The notes: generated by a model not told the origin, from the letters alone. A DNA stretch of 64,000 nucleotides from Mesorhabditis belari (GCA_958450365.1 CAUEEP010000887.1:62001-126000); one strand, 5' to 3'. Counted from the stretch's first letter, positions 31,701 to 42,780 are shown. Program-made: numbers and translations.

Positions 31701-34700
31701 CATTGTCAGCTACATTTTCCGACCCCACATCGATAGGTTCTGATAAGCGGTTCTCGAGATTTCGAGGAATTTAGGCGACGCTCAGGGTGCACTACTATTA
31801 GAGAAAATACGGTATATGTTTTCTTGAGTAGTACCTTATCAAAAAAGTCGATAGCAAAGGCAGCATCGCGAAATTCTGGCTCAACATTTGCTAACCTTGG
31901 CCCAACGAGAAGAAGGGATCCAAATCTGAAAACCGCAAAGACTATCGGTACAAGTAAACTGCTGGACATCATTTGTACACTGCTAGACATCACCTCATTT
32001 TTCAATAACCTTTTAAGAAAAATCATATCTCATCAAATTTCATATTTTAAATAGTCTTTAGAAGTCTTTAGAAGTCTTTAGAAGTTTTTAGAAGTCTTTA
32101 GAAGACTTTAGAAGACTTTAGAAATCTTTAGAAGTCTTTAGAAGTCTTTAGAAGTCTTTAGAAGTCTTTAGAAGTTTTTAGAAGTTTTTAGAAGTCTTTA
32201 GAAGTTTTTAGAAGTTTTTAGAAGTCTTTAGTAATCTTTAGAAATCTTTAGTAATCTTTAGAAGTCTTTAGAAGTCTTTAGAAATCTTTAGTAATCTTTA
32301 GAAGTCTTTAGAAGTTTTTAGAAGTTTTTAGAAGTCTTTAGAAATCTTTAGTAATCTTTAGAAATCTTTAGAAGTCTTTAGTAATCTTTAGAAGTCTTTA
32401 GAAGTCTTTAGAAGTCTTTAGAAGTCTTTAGAAGTCTTTAGAAGTCTTTAGAAATCTTTATCAGTATTAATCTTCAATATTGATCAGTACCTATCTTAAA
32501 ATTAAATCTCGATAAAGAAAATGCCAAATAAAGATGGCAAAAGGAAGAAACTTTCCGATAATAATTGAAGCGATAAATCAAGCTAGAGACAGCTATCAAG
32601 GAATTGCTAGAAAAATCGGTCGTTCTTCATTGATCAGTACCTATCTTATCTTAAGGTTATGGCAGAATGAAATATAGGGAACGAAAACCGAGCACTACAA
32701 AGCGCTGCGACTAATCATTCGAATGCAGGCAAGTTTTCCAGTTTATGCAAAGTTTTGAATGATATTCGTTTTGAGGGATACTTAGCTCTATATCGCCTTG
32801 TCATTGTTAAAATTTAGACTAATGTAAGATGAAAACCATTGTCTTGAATTTATGATTTGCGATTTGCAATTTTAAATGAGCAAACCTTTCATCAGCCTCA
32901 AGAAATCCGCCCATTTTCTGCTCTAAATATTGATGAATTGAAAGGGCAATCGAGGACCGATTCTTCTCGATAATTTCTCGTCCTTTCGATGTCAGTTCTT
33001 CAATGTCTAAAATGAGTTTAGTCGTTTGAAAAAAGCTGGATTCTGAAAGATTTCAAGCTATAACCGGGTCGAAACCAAAACCTGATTAAGGTTGAGTCAA
33101 GTTGAAACAGGCTATGGCTTTGACTCGACACAACTGACTCTTTTGGACGTAGATTGGACGTAAATACCCATTCAGTAATGCTAATCAGAATCAAAAGACA
33201 CAGAATCTATTGAAATCTAGACTCTAGATCAGACCAGGCTTTGGCTTTGACTTCTAGATCAGATCAGGCTATGGCTTTGACCTCTAGATCAGATTAGGCT
33301 ATGGCTATGGCTTTGACCTCTAGACCAGACCAGACCAGGCTTTGGCTTTGACTTCTAGATCAGATCAGGCTATGGCTTTGACTCGACACAACTGACTTGA
33401 CTCTTTTGGACGCAGCTTGCACGTAAACGCCCATTGAGTAATGCTAATCAGGATCAAGAGACACAGAATCTACTCAAATCTAGCCTCTAGATCAGATCAG
33501 AGCTAGACTTTGTATTCAAAGTTGGTTTATTTAATTCAAAACTTCAATTCCATCAACTCACTCGAGTTCAACGCTAACAATGCTCGAAAAGCCACCATTT
33601 CCACTTCATCAAACTCTAATTTTCGAATGTCTTTGAGAATTCCATTGATCAATTGAGAACGCTCAGAGACGAATAGAGATGTTTCCTATAAAATTAAATG
33701 CTTTATTTCACGTTTTCGTAAACGCTAAACAGAGCTCTTTACTTGTTTCTGTCCAGTATCAAACCAAGCTCCATTCGGGAAAACGATTCGATCTTCTTTT
33801 GTATCCTTTGAGTAATAAGTCCATAAAAGAACAAGCAAATTAATGGAAGATGAGTAGATGATTTGAGTCTAAGATCTTCATTTTAAACTCTTATTTTATA
33901 AGTAAAATTCTGGTCATATAAAGCAAGATCAGAAGCAAGTCTAAAGCAAGATTCTGATCTGCTTTACTTTACTCTAAGCTTACTAAAGCTCTAGTTGAGC
34001 CTATTTGAGCTCTAGTTGAGCCTAGTTGAGCTCTAGTTGAGCTCTAGTTGAGCCTAGAACTAGACTAGTTCAGTCTAGCTTACAGCTAGCTTCATCCGCT
34101 TACAGAAATAGGTTAAAATTTGGCTGACTTACAGAAATAGATTAGGATTTCTTTAATGTTAGTAACTGCTAAATTTGAAAACCAAAATCAACAGTGATCT
34201 CATTTTTAAAAGGCTTAGAAAGAGACTTAAATGGCTTAAAAAGAGGCTTAAAGGGCTTAAAAAGAGGCTTAAAAGGCTTAAAAGGCTTAAAGAGAGGCTT
34301 AAAAGGCTTAAAGAGAGGCTTAAAAGGCTTAAAGAGAGCCTTAAAAGGCTTAAAGAGAGGCTTAAAAGGCTTAAAGAGAGGCTTAAAAGGCTTAAAGAGA
34401 GCCTTAAAAGGCTTAAAGAGAGGCTTAAAAGGCTTAAAGAGAGCCTTAAAAGGCTTAAAAAGAGGCTTAAAAGGCTTAAAAAGAGGCTTAAAGGGCTTAA
34501 AAAGAGGCTTAAAAGGCTTGAAAGGCTTAGAGAGAGGTTTAAAAGGCTTAAAGAGAGACTTAAAAGGCTTAAAAAGAGGCTTAAAAGGCTTAAAAGGAGG
34601 CTTAAAAGGCTTAAAAAGATCGTAAAGAAAGAATAACTTCAATCTTGATCTTATAACCCTTGAGTTCTAAAGATTTCCATTTTTCCTTCACCCACCAAAT

Positions 34701-36485
34701 CCTCTACATCGAGCTCTTGCCCACCCAGCAAACACTTTATCCATTCGAGCATCAATGTCGCATCTCGATCAATCCAAAATGATGCATCTTCTTCAGTAAA
34801 ATATCTTTGGAAAAACGGGGACTTAAACTAGAAATGATGCATTGATTTAGTGAAACTCTTTTTAAAACCTCTCTTCCATTTTTCTCGATGAATCCCTCAT
34901 TTTCTAGAAGTCTTTCTGAGAGGAGAGCTGTTTCAAGTTCAGTTGGAACATTCAATATCCCAATCTAAAGGAAAACTTTCAAAAGTGAGAGCCGGGCTTT
35001 AGTCTTCTTGATTGAGTATTCGAAAAAGTGACGAGCTAGTGTAATCCGTTCTTTAGAGCTATCGTAATTGTTAGAGCTATCGTAACCTTTAGAGCTACCG
35101 TAATCCGTTCATTAGAGCTATCGTAACCTTTAGAGCTACCATAATCGTTAGAGCTATCGTAATCCGTTCATTAGAGCTAGAGTAACCTTTAGAGCTGCCG
35201 TAATCCGTTCATTAGAGCTATCGTAATCTTTAGAGCTACCGCAATCGCCTAGAGCCACCGTAATCTCTAGAACTACTGTAATCCGTTCGTTAGAGCTATT
35301 GTAATCTGTTCATTAGAGCTATCGTAACCTTTAGAGTTACCGTAACCCATTCGTTAGAGCTATCATAATCGTTAGAGCTACCGTAATCTCTAGAGCTATC
35401 GTAATCCGTTCATTAGAGCTACCGTAATCCGTTCTTTAAAGCTACCATAATCGTTAGAACTACCGTAATCCATTTATTATCATAATCCACTTTTTAGAAA
35501 GCAAGTAAGGAAACTCTATAAAGTGCAATAATCCTTAGAAAAGATACCATAATCCCTTTGTTTTTTAGTTGTTCACAATACAGTAATCCTTTCAAGTTAT
35601 GGTAGTTTTTTCCTTTCATACTTTTTAGAAAACAATTTCTTAAGAGTAAGACAAGCTAGAGTTCATTTACCCGTAGTTTTTGTAGCCGCTTCTCAATGGT
35701 GACCAAGCGATCTAATTCGGGGAAAGTCTCCGGAGAATCTAATGGAGATAGAGTCTAGAAAAGTTGATTTAATTCGATTTCTTGCTTTAATTCCTTTTCT
35801 TGCTTTAATTCCTTTTCGATTTTCGATCGTTTGTCTATCGTTTGTCTATCACTTACCTCTTTCGATGTACTTGGTTGTTGATCATCTTGTGCAAAGCTCA
35901 GCTTCTTCTTTCTTGATCGTTTCGTGTATCCAATAGGCTCGCGATTGTTTTGAATAGCTGAATAGCGATAAAAAAAAGAATCCAGTCAAAAGACTGGAGT
36001 TCTCAAAAGAATCCAGTCAGAAAATCAACCATTTTTATCCATTCCCATGTCTATACACTTCTTCAAGCGACAAAATCGACAAGCACAACGAACAGCTAAA
36101 TTTCACGATTTACAAACGATTTACAGAAGAAAAGTGTCACTTTTATCCACCGAACACTTTCCACCAAGCTGACAAATGAACGTGAGATTTTGGACGATGG
36201 CACGCCGAAAGAAAGTCTTGCTAGAAGATTTTGATAAGTGGGGGAAAGAATCTCGCTTTCTAATCACCATCCATTACACGATGGAATCCCATAATGATAT
36301 CCAGAAGATTGATCATTGCAAACAAGACAAATATCATCTAAATTCATTGAATTTTTCTTAAATTCATTGAATCTTCCTCAAATCCATTGAATTTTTCTTA
36401 AATTCATTGAATTCTCCTTAAATTCAGCTTTTTTTTTACCACAATTCTCCAATGAACTTTGTTTACTCGTAGAGGAAATGGACAT
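28731..36485 (-). CDS. Nuclear hormone receptor (nematode NHR)
   Basis: Thirteen exons, high to low: 36440-36485, 36268-36337, 36141-36220, 36030-36095, 35857-35957, 35671-35754, 34869-34964, 34696-34827, 33743-33868, 33562-33685, 32886-33006, 31835-31925, 28731-28862. Phases agree at every joint (422 aa). The DNA-binding domain has both four-Cys zinc fingers (Cys19, 22, 36, 39; Cys55, 61, 71, 74) and the P-box CNGCKTFFRR. A basic hinge (KRSRKKK) leads to a ligand-binding domain (LDRLVTIEKRL, LEWIKCL, LLVLLWTYYSKD, FDEVEMVAFRALLALN, RFGSLLLVGPRL). By family it is a ligand-regulated transcription factor. The last exon (VKLSSFTRQLLF.., after a 2.9-kb intron full of repeats) is the least certain joint. 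Exon 1 starts 66 bp from a composite transposon. Confidence 0.92.
29436..29950. mobile_element. TGTCGTAG-type TIR element, copy 2 (515 bp)
   Basis: Clearly homologous to 2053-2613 along its whole length, ending TGTCGTAGCCG..CGGCTACGACA, with the same nested palindrome in its right part. Flanks TATC and TTTC match at three of four bases. It is inserted in a TTTCTATTTTAT low-complexity tract inside the last intron of the nuclear receptor gene. No coding sequence. Confidence 0.8.
29981..30540. repeat. 26-bp minisatellite, GTCTAG-rich
   Basis: About 21 copies of CAAGTCTAGTCTAGTCTTGT plus CTAGAA. Variants with AGGCTTG and AAAAAG recur in a fixed order, giving a weak higher-order pattern. It lies in the last intron of the nuclear receptor gene. 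Confidence 0.93.
31011..31531. mobile_element. 521-bp MITE, copy 1
   Basis: Perfect inverted ends of about 41 bp (TTAGGTTGATGCAAAAGTCT..) with TA duplications at 31009-31010 and 31532-31533, as in mariner-type transposition. It is almost identical to 60895-61415. The interior frame (..KASKMHHRAVAFF..) matches no transposase motif that I recognise. Non-autonomous. Confidence 0.95.
31593..31814. mobile_element. 222-bp MITE with ACCGTATTTTCTC ends
   Basis: Inverted termini TACCGTATTTTCTCTAATAG and CTATTAGAGAAAATACGGTA. It lies 20 bp past the donor of nuclear receptor exon 31835-31925. A longer, damaged relative is at about 4789-5481. Confidence 0.85.
32054..32460. repeat. 10-bp minisatellite AGAAGTCTTT
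   Basis: About 40 units with AAATC, TAATC and AAGTT variants, in the intron between nuclear receptor exons 32886-33006 and 31835-31925. Confidence 0.95.
33200..33500. repeat. Degenerate repeat, about 30 bp unit
   Basis: Copies of TCTAGATCAGATCAGGCTAT plus GGCTTTGAC. A larger duplication flanks it: CTCGACACAACTGACT..GGACG.AG at about 33123 and 33380. Within a nuclear receptor intron. Confidence 0.75.
34000..34625. repeat. Two minisatellites in one nuclear receptor intron
   Basis: 34000-34070 holds GAGCTCTAGTTGAGCCTA units. 34200-34620 holds about 21 units of GGCTTAAAAGGCTTAAAGA(GA), mostly 21 bp. The second array leaves several frames open on both strands (KRLKERL, LKGLKRG, KPFKPLF). They lie inside a spliced intron and are not genes. 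Confidence 0.93.
35040..35470. repeat. Array of GAGCTAYCGTAATCCGTTCATTA-type units
   Basis: Irregular 17- and 35-bp units of TTAGAGCTATCGTAATCCG and TTAGAGCTACCGTAACCT in the intron between nuclear receptor exons 35671-35754 and 34869-34964. Confidence 0.85.
36338..36439. repeat. Short repeat filling the first NHR intron
   Basis: Four copies of TTAAATTCATTGAATTTTTC-like units occupy nearly the whole 102-bp intron between exons 1 and 2. Confidence 0.85.
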
Positions 36486-36799
36486 CCGATAGTCCTTCAC
36501 ACTTAAATGGATGTTGAACTGAATTTTCTGAAAGTTATTGAATAGAAATATTGGGTTGTCGTTTTTACTATTTTGTAAATTTCTCAAGATATCGAACAGA
36601 TTTATATGAGTGTTATATATCATTCGAAAGCTGAAGATCTCCTCTACATTTTGATATAAAAAGTTTTTGAATTTGTTCAGCTTTTGGGCAAATTGACTGC
36701 ACAGAAGAAGAGGTGGCCAAAAAAATGGAAGGGTGCCTTTGGATCAAGTTTTGGCTCCGCTCAAATTAAGTTAACCGTTTGATGTTTGGCCAATAGATA

Positions 36800-37530
36800 T
36801 GTCGTAGCCGATGAAGGATTTCAGCCAAAGAAGTCTCAGACTTCTTCGGCTAGCCGATGAAGTCTCAAAAATGAAATCTTGAGTTATGTATTGACTCAAT
36901 TCAATACCACAAACTCAAGCTCTCTAAAAGGCGCTTAAAAGCTAAAAACGCATTCTAGTTGCAGTTGCATTTTGCATTTTTCATTGCAAGTTGCATTTTT
37001 CGACCAAACTAAACAACAAAAATAAACAATAATACCACCGGTTCACGAGTTCTTTGACCTAAAAGCAAACAAAATAAAGCGTCATTAAGAAATTCGATAG
37101 GACACAAAAGTAAAAGCTTACCAATCTGTTGGCGAACTCCTTTCCGTTAGTCGGACTAAAGAGTTTTTGGGGCTCCAAACGTTCCGAATATTTCCATTAG
37201 ATGATCGACAACTTCAAATTGTGTTTCCCTTTGCAATGCGCGCAAAACGACGAACTTTGTGAAATGATCCTGGTAGACCATCAAAAACTTGAATTCTCCA
37301 TCGGAAACGGATTGAAGATCGATTAAATCCGTGCCTTTGACGAATGACGAAAAGGACCCTTTTATAGCCTTTGGTTATAGTATGATAAAATGCGCACTCT
37401 TTAGAATGCATTTTTAGCTTTTAAGCGCCTTTTAGAGAGCTTGAGTTTGTCGTATTGACTTGAGTCAATACATAACTCAAGATTTCATTTTTGAGACTTC
37501 TTCGGCTGAAATCCTTCATCGGCTACGATA
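36800..37530 (-). mobile_element. TGTCGTAG-type TIR element, copy 3, Ginger-like
   Basis: Inverted ends TGTCGTAGCCGATGAAGG and ..CCTTCATCGGCTACGATA, with direct repeats GATA at 36796-36799 and 37531-37534. Long terminal arms of about 135-160 bp enclose an integrase relic on the minus strand. Termini of TGT..ACA type, 4-bp target duplication and an rve-type integrase are the published hallmarks of Ginger DNA transposons. Assignment is by these features only. Confidence 0.75.
37122..37366 (-). pseudogene. Retroviral-type integrase core, broken
   Basis: Minus-strand frame reads GTDLIDLQ (first catalytic Asp region), DGEFKFLMVYQDHFTKFVV, LRAL and DHLMEIFGTFGAPKTL, then a stop. A SDN.GKEFANR stretch (second Asp region) is reached only across a stop and a one-base frameshift. 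This matches the rve integrase core of Ginger-like elements and KRBA2-type host proteins. The third catalytic residue lies outside what is kept. A GTAAGC after the last codon suggests an old intron donor. Non-functional. Confidence 0.8.
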
Positions 37531-38040
37531 GATATATCAATACAACTTTTTTAAAAATATAACCATTTCAGAGCATCTTTTCTTTTCTTTTCTGGGCGGT
37601 TATTTTACACCATAAAACTTGAGGAATAGCCAAGCTGGAATGGGTTTTTTTTTCGAAAACGACCTCTCCCTTTGTGCAGTCAATTGCCCAAAAAAGTTGA
37701 ATGAATTCAAAAACATTTTTATTCCAAAATGTAGAGGAGATCTTCAGCTTTCGAATGTTATATAACACACAAATACATCTGTTCGATATCTTGGCCAAAC
37801 ATCAAACGGTTAACCCAATTTGAGCGGAGCCAAAACTTGATCCAAAGGCACCCTTCCATTTTTTGGCCACCTCTTCTTCTGTGCCATCAATTTGCCCAAA
37901 AGGTGAACAAATTCAAAAACTTTTTATATCAAAATGTAGAGGAGAATTTCAGCTTTCGAATAATATATATCTTTTTCTTGATTTCGATATCTTGAGAAAT
38001 TTACAAAATAGTAAAAAACGCGCATTCATAACTCGACAAC

Positions 38041-38120
38041 CCAATAGAAATAGAAATAAAAATAGAAATAGAAATAAAAATAGAAATAAAAATAGAAATA
38101 GAAATAGAAATAGAAGAAAA
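38041..38120. repeat. AATAGAAATAAA low-complexity array
   Basis: Irregular AATAGAAATAG/AAATAAA units immediately right of the TTGGGTTGTCG element. Open frames here are spurious. Confidence 0.85.
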
Positions 38121-38764
38121 AACACCATTTTGCAAAAACAAATTACAGAAATACAGAGAAATCTCAAGAAATCTCAAGAAATTCGATTTCAAAGTGATTT
38201 GAAAATTTGTTAAAGAAAATCTAAAAAATCTAACAAATCTGAGATTGAAAATTTGATAAAGAAGATGATTTAAAAGCCATCAGAACAATCAATTCTCTCA
38301 GTTACTACAAAAAGAAATCCAAATTATTCAAAAGTATTCAAAACTTCGTACTTGCAAGACTCTAACGACATTTGATCGTCCGTCTTGCAAATTCTCCACC
38401 ACCAGTTTTGCAAAATTCTTGCAACTTGCAGCTCTTTTCTCAAGAAAAACAAAACTCTTCTCAAAGCTGAGAGAAAAGAAGCGTGCTAAGATTGGGATTT
38501 GTTTATTTTGCAAGTCTGGGCGAAAAGGGGGGAGACAGTCAGCGATCGAATGGGTTTCCTTGGGTCACTTTCTGTGGATACAATAGACCAAAGCACAAAG
38601 CTGGAAGTTGAATCTAACCAAAGCAGACCAAACATTAGACATAAGTAGATCAAGGGATAAAGCAGAATTTGAATCTATTTAGGATTTGGGTTTGAATGAA
38701 AGTTGTACTCTTGTCTATGGATTTGGGAACACAAAGCACGTCCATATCAAGCTAATGAGGTAGC
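38121..38764. other. Intergenic, no supported feature
   Basis: I see no exon with plausible splice sites on either strand in this A/T-rich stretch. Confidence 0.5.
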
Positions 38765-39305
38765 AATGGCTGGTTGGGAATGGCTGCTTGGGAATGGCTG
38801 CTTGGGAATGGCTGGCTTGGAATGGCTGCTTGGAATGGCTGCTTGGAATGGCTGCTTGGGAATGGCTGCTTGGAATGGCTGCTTGGGAATGTCTGATTGG
38901 GAATGGTTGGTTGGGAACGGCTGGTTGAAAATGGCTGGTTGAAAATGGCTGCTTGGGAATGGCTGCTTGGGAATGGCTGTTTGGGAATGGCTGCTTGGAA
39001 TGGCTGGCTGGGAATGGCTGGCTGGGAATGGCTGGCTGGGAATGGCTGGCTGGGAATGGCTGGCTGGGAATGGCTGGCTGGGAATGGCTGGCTGGGAATG
39101 GCTGGCTGGGAATGGCTGGCTGGGAATGGCTGGCTGGGAATGGCTGGCTGGGAATGGCTGGCTGGGAATGGCTGGCTGGGAATGGCTGGCTGGGAATGGC
39201 TGGCTGGGAATGGCTGGCTGGGAATGGCTGGCTGGGAATGGCTGGCTGGGAATGGCTGGCTGGGAATGGCTGGCTGGGAATGGCTGGCTGGGAATGGCTG
39301 ATTGA
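38765..39305. repeat. 14-bp minisatellite GGCTGGGAATGGCT
   Basis: A degenerate left part (GGCTGCTTGGGAAT units) grades into about 21 perfect 14-bp units from 39005 to 39300. Because 14 is not a multiple of 3, three forward frames and two reverse frames stay open. None is a gene. Confidence 0.96.
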
Positions 39306-39735
39306 CTAACAAGCTCAATACTACTCAACTTTGCCTCTTCGCTTTCACTCTATCAAAACAAAGAGAAATGCTAATTCAAAAACAGTTTTGACTCAATTTC
39401 AAAAGATATCCTTTGAATTTGTTTGGATTTACTTTAAGCTTTGATTTGTTTAGCTTTACCTGGCTTGACTTTAACCTAGCCTACTCGGCTTGCCAAGTGG
39501 CTATACTTGTCAGTTAGACTTGCCAAATAGGCTAGGCTTGTTAAGTAGCATTACCAAGCCGTTGCCAGGCTTGGCTTCTTGGTCTGATCTAGTTTGGGTT
39601 CTCCTAGCTTGCCTTAGCATTGCTTGGCTCTAGGCTAGATTTGGTTTGATCTGTCAGCATCGCCGATTCAATAAGATTGAAACTTCAAGCTGGTGTCATT
39701 CCCTTGTTAGCTTGACCAGGTTTGATTTGACTCTG

Positions 39736-39912
39736 CTAGCGATGAAATTGTGAAGGTATCCCTCCAATGGTACACATTTCAGCCGCAAGAGAAGCGATGA
39801 AATTGTGTCGGCTTTCAGTCTTTTCCCTTTCCCCTTTCCTCGAGTAATGGTCTTCAACTGATCCCTCGTGGTTTCTCCGACTCTCCAGTTTGCTCACTTG
39901 CAGCTCTTTTTT
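39736..39912 (-). CDS. Candidate terminal exon, unknown protein
   Basis: A strong acceptor (ACTTTTTGCAG) is followed by 58 codons and TAG: KKELQVSKLESRRNHEG.., a charged, coiled-coil-prone start, then HNFIASLAAEMCTIGGIPSQ. Codon use and composition differ from the surrounding repeats. I find no convincing upstream exon before the repeat array at 40100, so the gene may be a fragment or have a distant start. Family unknown. Confidence 0.35.
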   Translation of the reverse strand, partial: KKELQVSKLESRRNHEGSVEDHYSRKGEREKTESRHNFIASLAAEMCTIGGIPSQFHR

Positions 39913-40099
39913 CTGCAAAAAGTTGGCTTTTTGATCTGTCGACTTTTCTGTTTTGAACCTCTCTTTGCAATTTGATCCGATCTCATTATTCCCACCAAAT
40001 AGTGTTTTTCAAGACACAGTAAGTACTAAAGAAGGGTAAGAATTGAGTCTCTTACATAAGATTATCACTTTTTAAGAATACTGTAACATATACAGTAGT

Positions 40100-40650
40100 C
40101 AAGGGTACTGTAAAGTATCAGCAGGTAATTTCAATAGTACTGTATCAAGTGCTGTATCGTTAATAGTACTGTAACGCAAGATATCCAGCTAGTAAGACAG
40201 AATCTATGTGGAGATCTATAAAATGAACAAAGTTGCAGTAATCCTTTAGTAGCGGGTTACTGTAGTATTGGAGGCAGTTACAGTAATCCTTTTGTAGCTG
40301 GTTACTGCAGTGGTAGACAGCTACAGTAATCCTTCTAGCTGATTACTGTAGTAGTAGACAGCTACAGTAATCCTTCTAGCTGATTACTGTAGTAGTAGAC
40401 AGCTACAGTAATCCTTCTAGCTGATTACTGTAGTAGTAGACAGTTACAGTAATCCTTCTAGCTGATTACTGTAGTAGTAGACAGCTACAGTAATCCATTA
40501 GTAGCTGGTTACTGTAGTATTGGATACAGCTACAGTAATCCTTTAGCAGCTGGTATTGTAGGAGTAGACAGTTACAGTAATCCATTAGTAGCTGGTTACT
40601 GTAGTATTGGATACAGCTACAGTAATCCTTTGACTGATTTCAATGGATGG
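40100..40650. repeat. 45-bp array of TACTGTAG/CTACAGTA pairs
   Basis: Units read GTTACTGTAGTAGTAGACAG then CTACAGTAATCCTTCTAGCT. Each unit contains inverted CTACAGTA and TACTGTAG, so the array can form many small hairpins. Confidence 0.85.
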
Positions 40651-41109
40651 GCATAGTTACAGTAGTCTTCAGGCTACCGTATTAAGCTGAAGATTACTAT
40701 AATGAGCCACATTGTAGTACTAGATCAAAGCAATCGGATAAGAAGATTCGAATTGAGATTACTGTAGAATACAGCCTACTATAGATAGACGAAACTATAG
40801 AATATATAGATCTATAAAACTATTGATCTATAAAACCGTAGCAAACAATAAACTGCTCAGCTTTCAGCTTTCCTCAACCGCTAAACAAAAAATAGATAAA
40901 GCGACAAAGTTCTGGTACAAAAAAAGAGGCTTACAAAGCAAAAAAAGAGGCTTACAGAGTGTGCACTTAGATCTTCCTTTTGCACCCCACTACGAACTAC
41001 TTATCGCTTTTTATTTGCTTATCCTTTTTCACTCATTTTCTTCAAAAACCGACAACGATTACCCATCTACTCAAATGCTTTTTTACTATTTTTAACTACA
41101 AATAAACAC

Positions 41110-41946
41110 TCACCTCTCTAACTCAATGATCTTTTTCGATTTTCGTTTTCTTTTAACTGAATATCTTTATAGTTTTTTTAGATTTAGGTCTTTTTTAGTT
41201 TTCAGACGATATCTTCTAGTTAAATCGGTTCAAAAACAAAAATAAACTCGATCCAGATCGAGTTCAAGAGTTGGAAAGTGAATGTTAACTGCTAGGGAAA
41301 GATTAGTTGAATATTTTGAGCCAAATAAAGCTACCATAACTGGAAAGTAGTCTAATATTTGGCAGGCTTTGTTCAGCTCAGTTCAGCTCAGTTTAGGAAA
41401 GGTCAAATCAGGCCAGGTGATCAGAAATCAAGTCCAAAGTTGTGAAAAATCCTTGGCATAAAGTCAGTTTCCCTATCAGCATCTAGACATCAGCATCAGC
41501 ATCTAGACATCAGCATCAGCATCTAGACGTCAGCATCAGCATCTAGACATCAGCATCAGCATCTAGACATCAGCATCAGCATCTAGACATCAGCATCAGC
41601 ATCTAGACATCAGCATCAGCATCTAGACATCAGCATCAGCATCTAGACGTCAGCATCAGCATCTAGACATCAGCATCAGCATCTAGACATCAGCATCAGC
41701 ATCTAGACATCAGCATCAGCATCTAGACATCAGCATCAGCATCTAGACAAGTCTAGTTTACGATAAAAAATCGGCTTTAGAAGATTCTTGTAAAAAAGAG
41801 ACAGTTTTGAAGAAATTTGTGCTGAGAGAGTATAAGACCCTTCCTAGCAGCGGGCGGACAGTTATAGGTGTAGCGCAGTGGTAAAACGTTTACCTAGTAA
41901 GCGGATCTTAGCACCCGGTCGGGCAATTCGAGTCCCGTTCGAGTCA
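41110..41946 (+). mobile_element. Composite dispersed repeat with tRNA-like end
   Basis: A 360-bp block (CTCTAACTCAATGATCTTTT..AAATCAGGCCAGGTGATCAG) leads into a 20-bp minisatellite (41481-41752, CATCAGCATCAGCATCTAGA, about 13 units). A 110-bp link (GTCTAGTTTACGATAAAAAA..) follows, then a tRNA-like end (41868-41946; GTAGCGCAGTGGTAAAACG and a degenerate B box). The same order recurs at 59030-59690 with only about two minisatellite units. No acceptor-stem pairing, so not a tRNA gene. Confidence 0.7.
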
Positions 41947-41964
41947 AAATTTTTCTTTTTTTTT

Positions 41965-42310
41965 TGCTTCTCTAACTCAATGATCTTTTTCGATTTTGGT
42001 TTTCTTTTAACTGAATATCTTTATAGTTTTTTAGATATTTTTTCCTTTTTCAGACGATATCTTCTAGCTAAATCGATTCAAAAACGAAAATAAACTCGAT
42101 CCAGATCTAGTTCAAGAGTTGGAAAGTGAATGTTAACTGCTAGGGAAAGATTAGTTGAATATTTTGAGCCAAATAAAGCTACCATAACTGGAAAGTAGTC
42201 TAATATTTGGCAGGCTTTGTTCAGCTCAGTTCAGCTCAGTTCAGCTCAGTTCAGTTCAGTTCAGCTCAGTTTAGGAAAGGTCAAATCAGGCCAGGTGATC
42301 AAGAATCGAG
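41965..42310. repeat. Second direct copy of the 360-bp block
   Basis: Closely matches 41110-41450 but stops before the minisatellite and tRNA-like parts. It carries extra TCAGCTCAGT units. Confidence 0.85.
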
Positions 42311-42399
42311 CCCAAAGTTGTTAAACGTTTATATCTTCTAGTTAAATCTAAAAGTTTGCTAAAACAACTAAAACAACTCAAAATTCTTTTATATTCTTA

Positions 42400-42780
42400 T
42401 ATTATATGAAAATTGTGGAAAGTCCTAGAAGAACCCGTAGTCATCCTTATCAAATTTCGCTCGGTTCTCATCCCCACCACCTTTCCCTTTATCATTCTTT
42501 CGCGAACCGTATTAGTAGGGTTTGGAATAAGCTCCCGCCTGGTATTTTCTCGTCTGTAGGAAAATTCAAAGTATCTGTAAACGAATTAGATCTAATTGCC
42601 ATGTCAAATCTGCCTTATATTTAATCTTTTTGTACCTGTTTTTCCTGACTATCGTCTTACTGTATCTCTAGATTTCTTTCTTTTTTTGTGAAAGTATTGT
42701 AGCAATTATATGCGGTTATGATTATCTGATTCGCTTCTATTCGCCCTCCTGAATAAAGCATATATATATATTAGCCAATG
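42400..42780 (+). mobile_element. LINE 3' end fragment
   Basis: The frame at 42406-42624 ends with the pattern found at the C-terminus of many non-LTR reverse transcriptases: a basic start, LYHSFANRISRVWNKLPPG, then KFKVSVNELD and a stop. The TATATATATA tract at about 42765, after AATAAAGCA, looks like the element's 3' tail. It is 5'-truncated, as usual for LINE insertions, and is a different clade from the RTE piece at 9728-10345. Confidence 0.7.

Larger units (their letters stand above)
36551..38044. mobile_element. Composite foldback with TTGGGTTGTCG ends
   Basis: Inverted ends TTGGGTTGTCG and CGACAACCCAA are flanked by TA at 36549-36550 and 38045-38046. The arms (about 240 bp left, about 500 bp right, the right one partly duplicated) share CTCAAGATATCGAACAG, CTCCTCTACATTTTGATAT and TGGAAGGGTGCC blocks. 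The loop is occupied by a second element (36800-37530). It lies directly upstream of the nuclear receptor start codon, in its likely promoter or 5' UTR. Confidence 0.85.

Noticed and set aside
34169..34642. Lys/Leu-rich and Pro/Phe-rich frames on both strands
   Set aside because: They are translations of the TTAAAAGGC minisatellite inside a nuclear receptor intron.
38747..39328. Long open frames in five readings (SQPAIPSQPFPASH, GMAGWEWLAGN)
   Set aside because: A 14-bp tandem repeat without stop codons opens all these frames at once.
41465..41755. CRISPR-like array
   Set aside because: The 20-bp units follow each other directly without spacers and lie in a eukaryotic genome.
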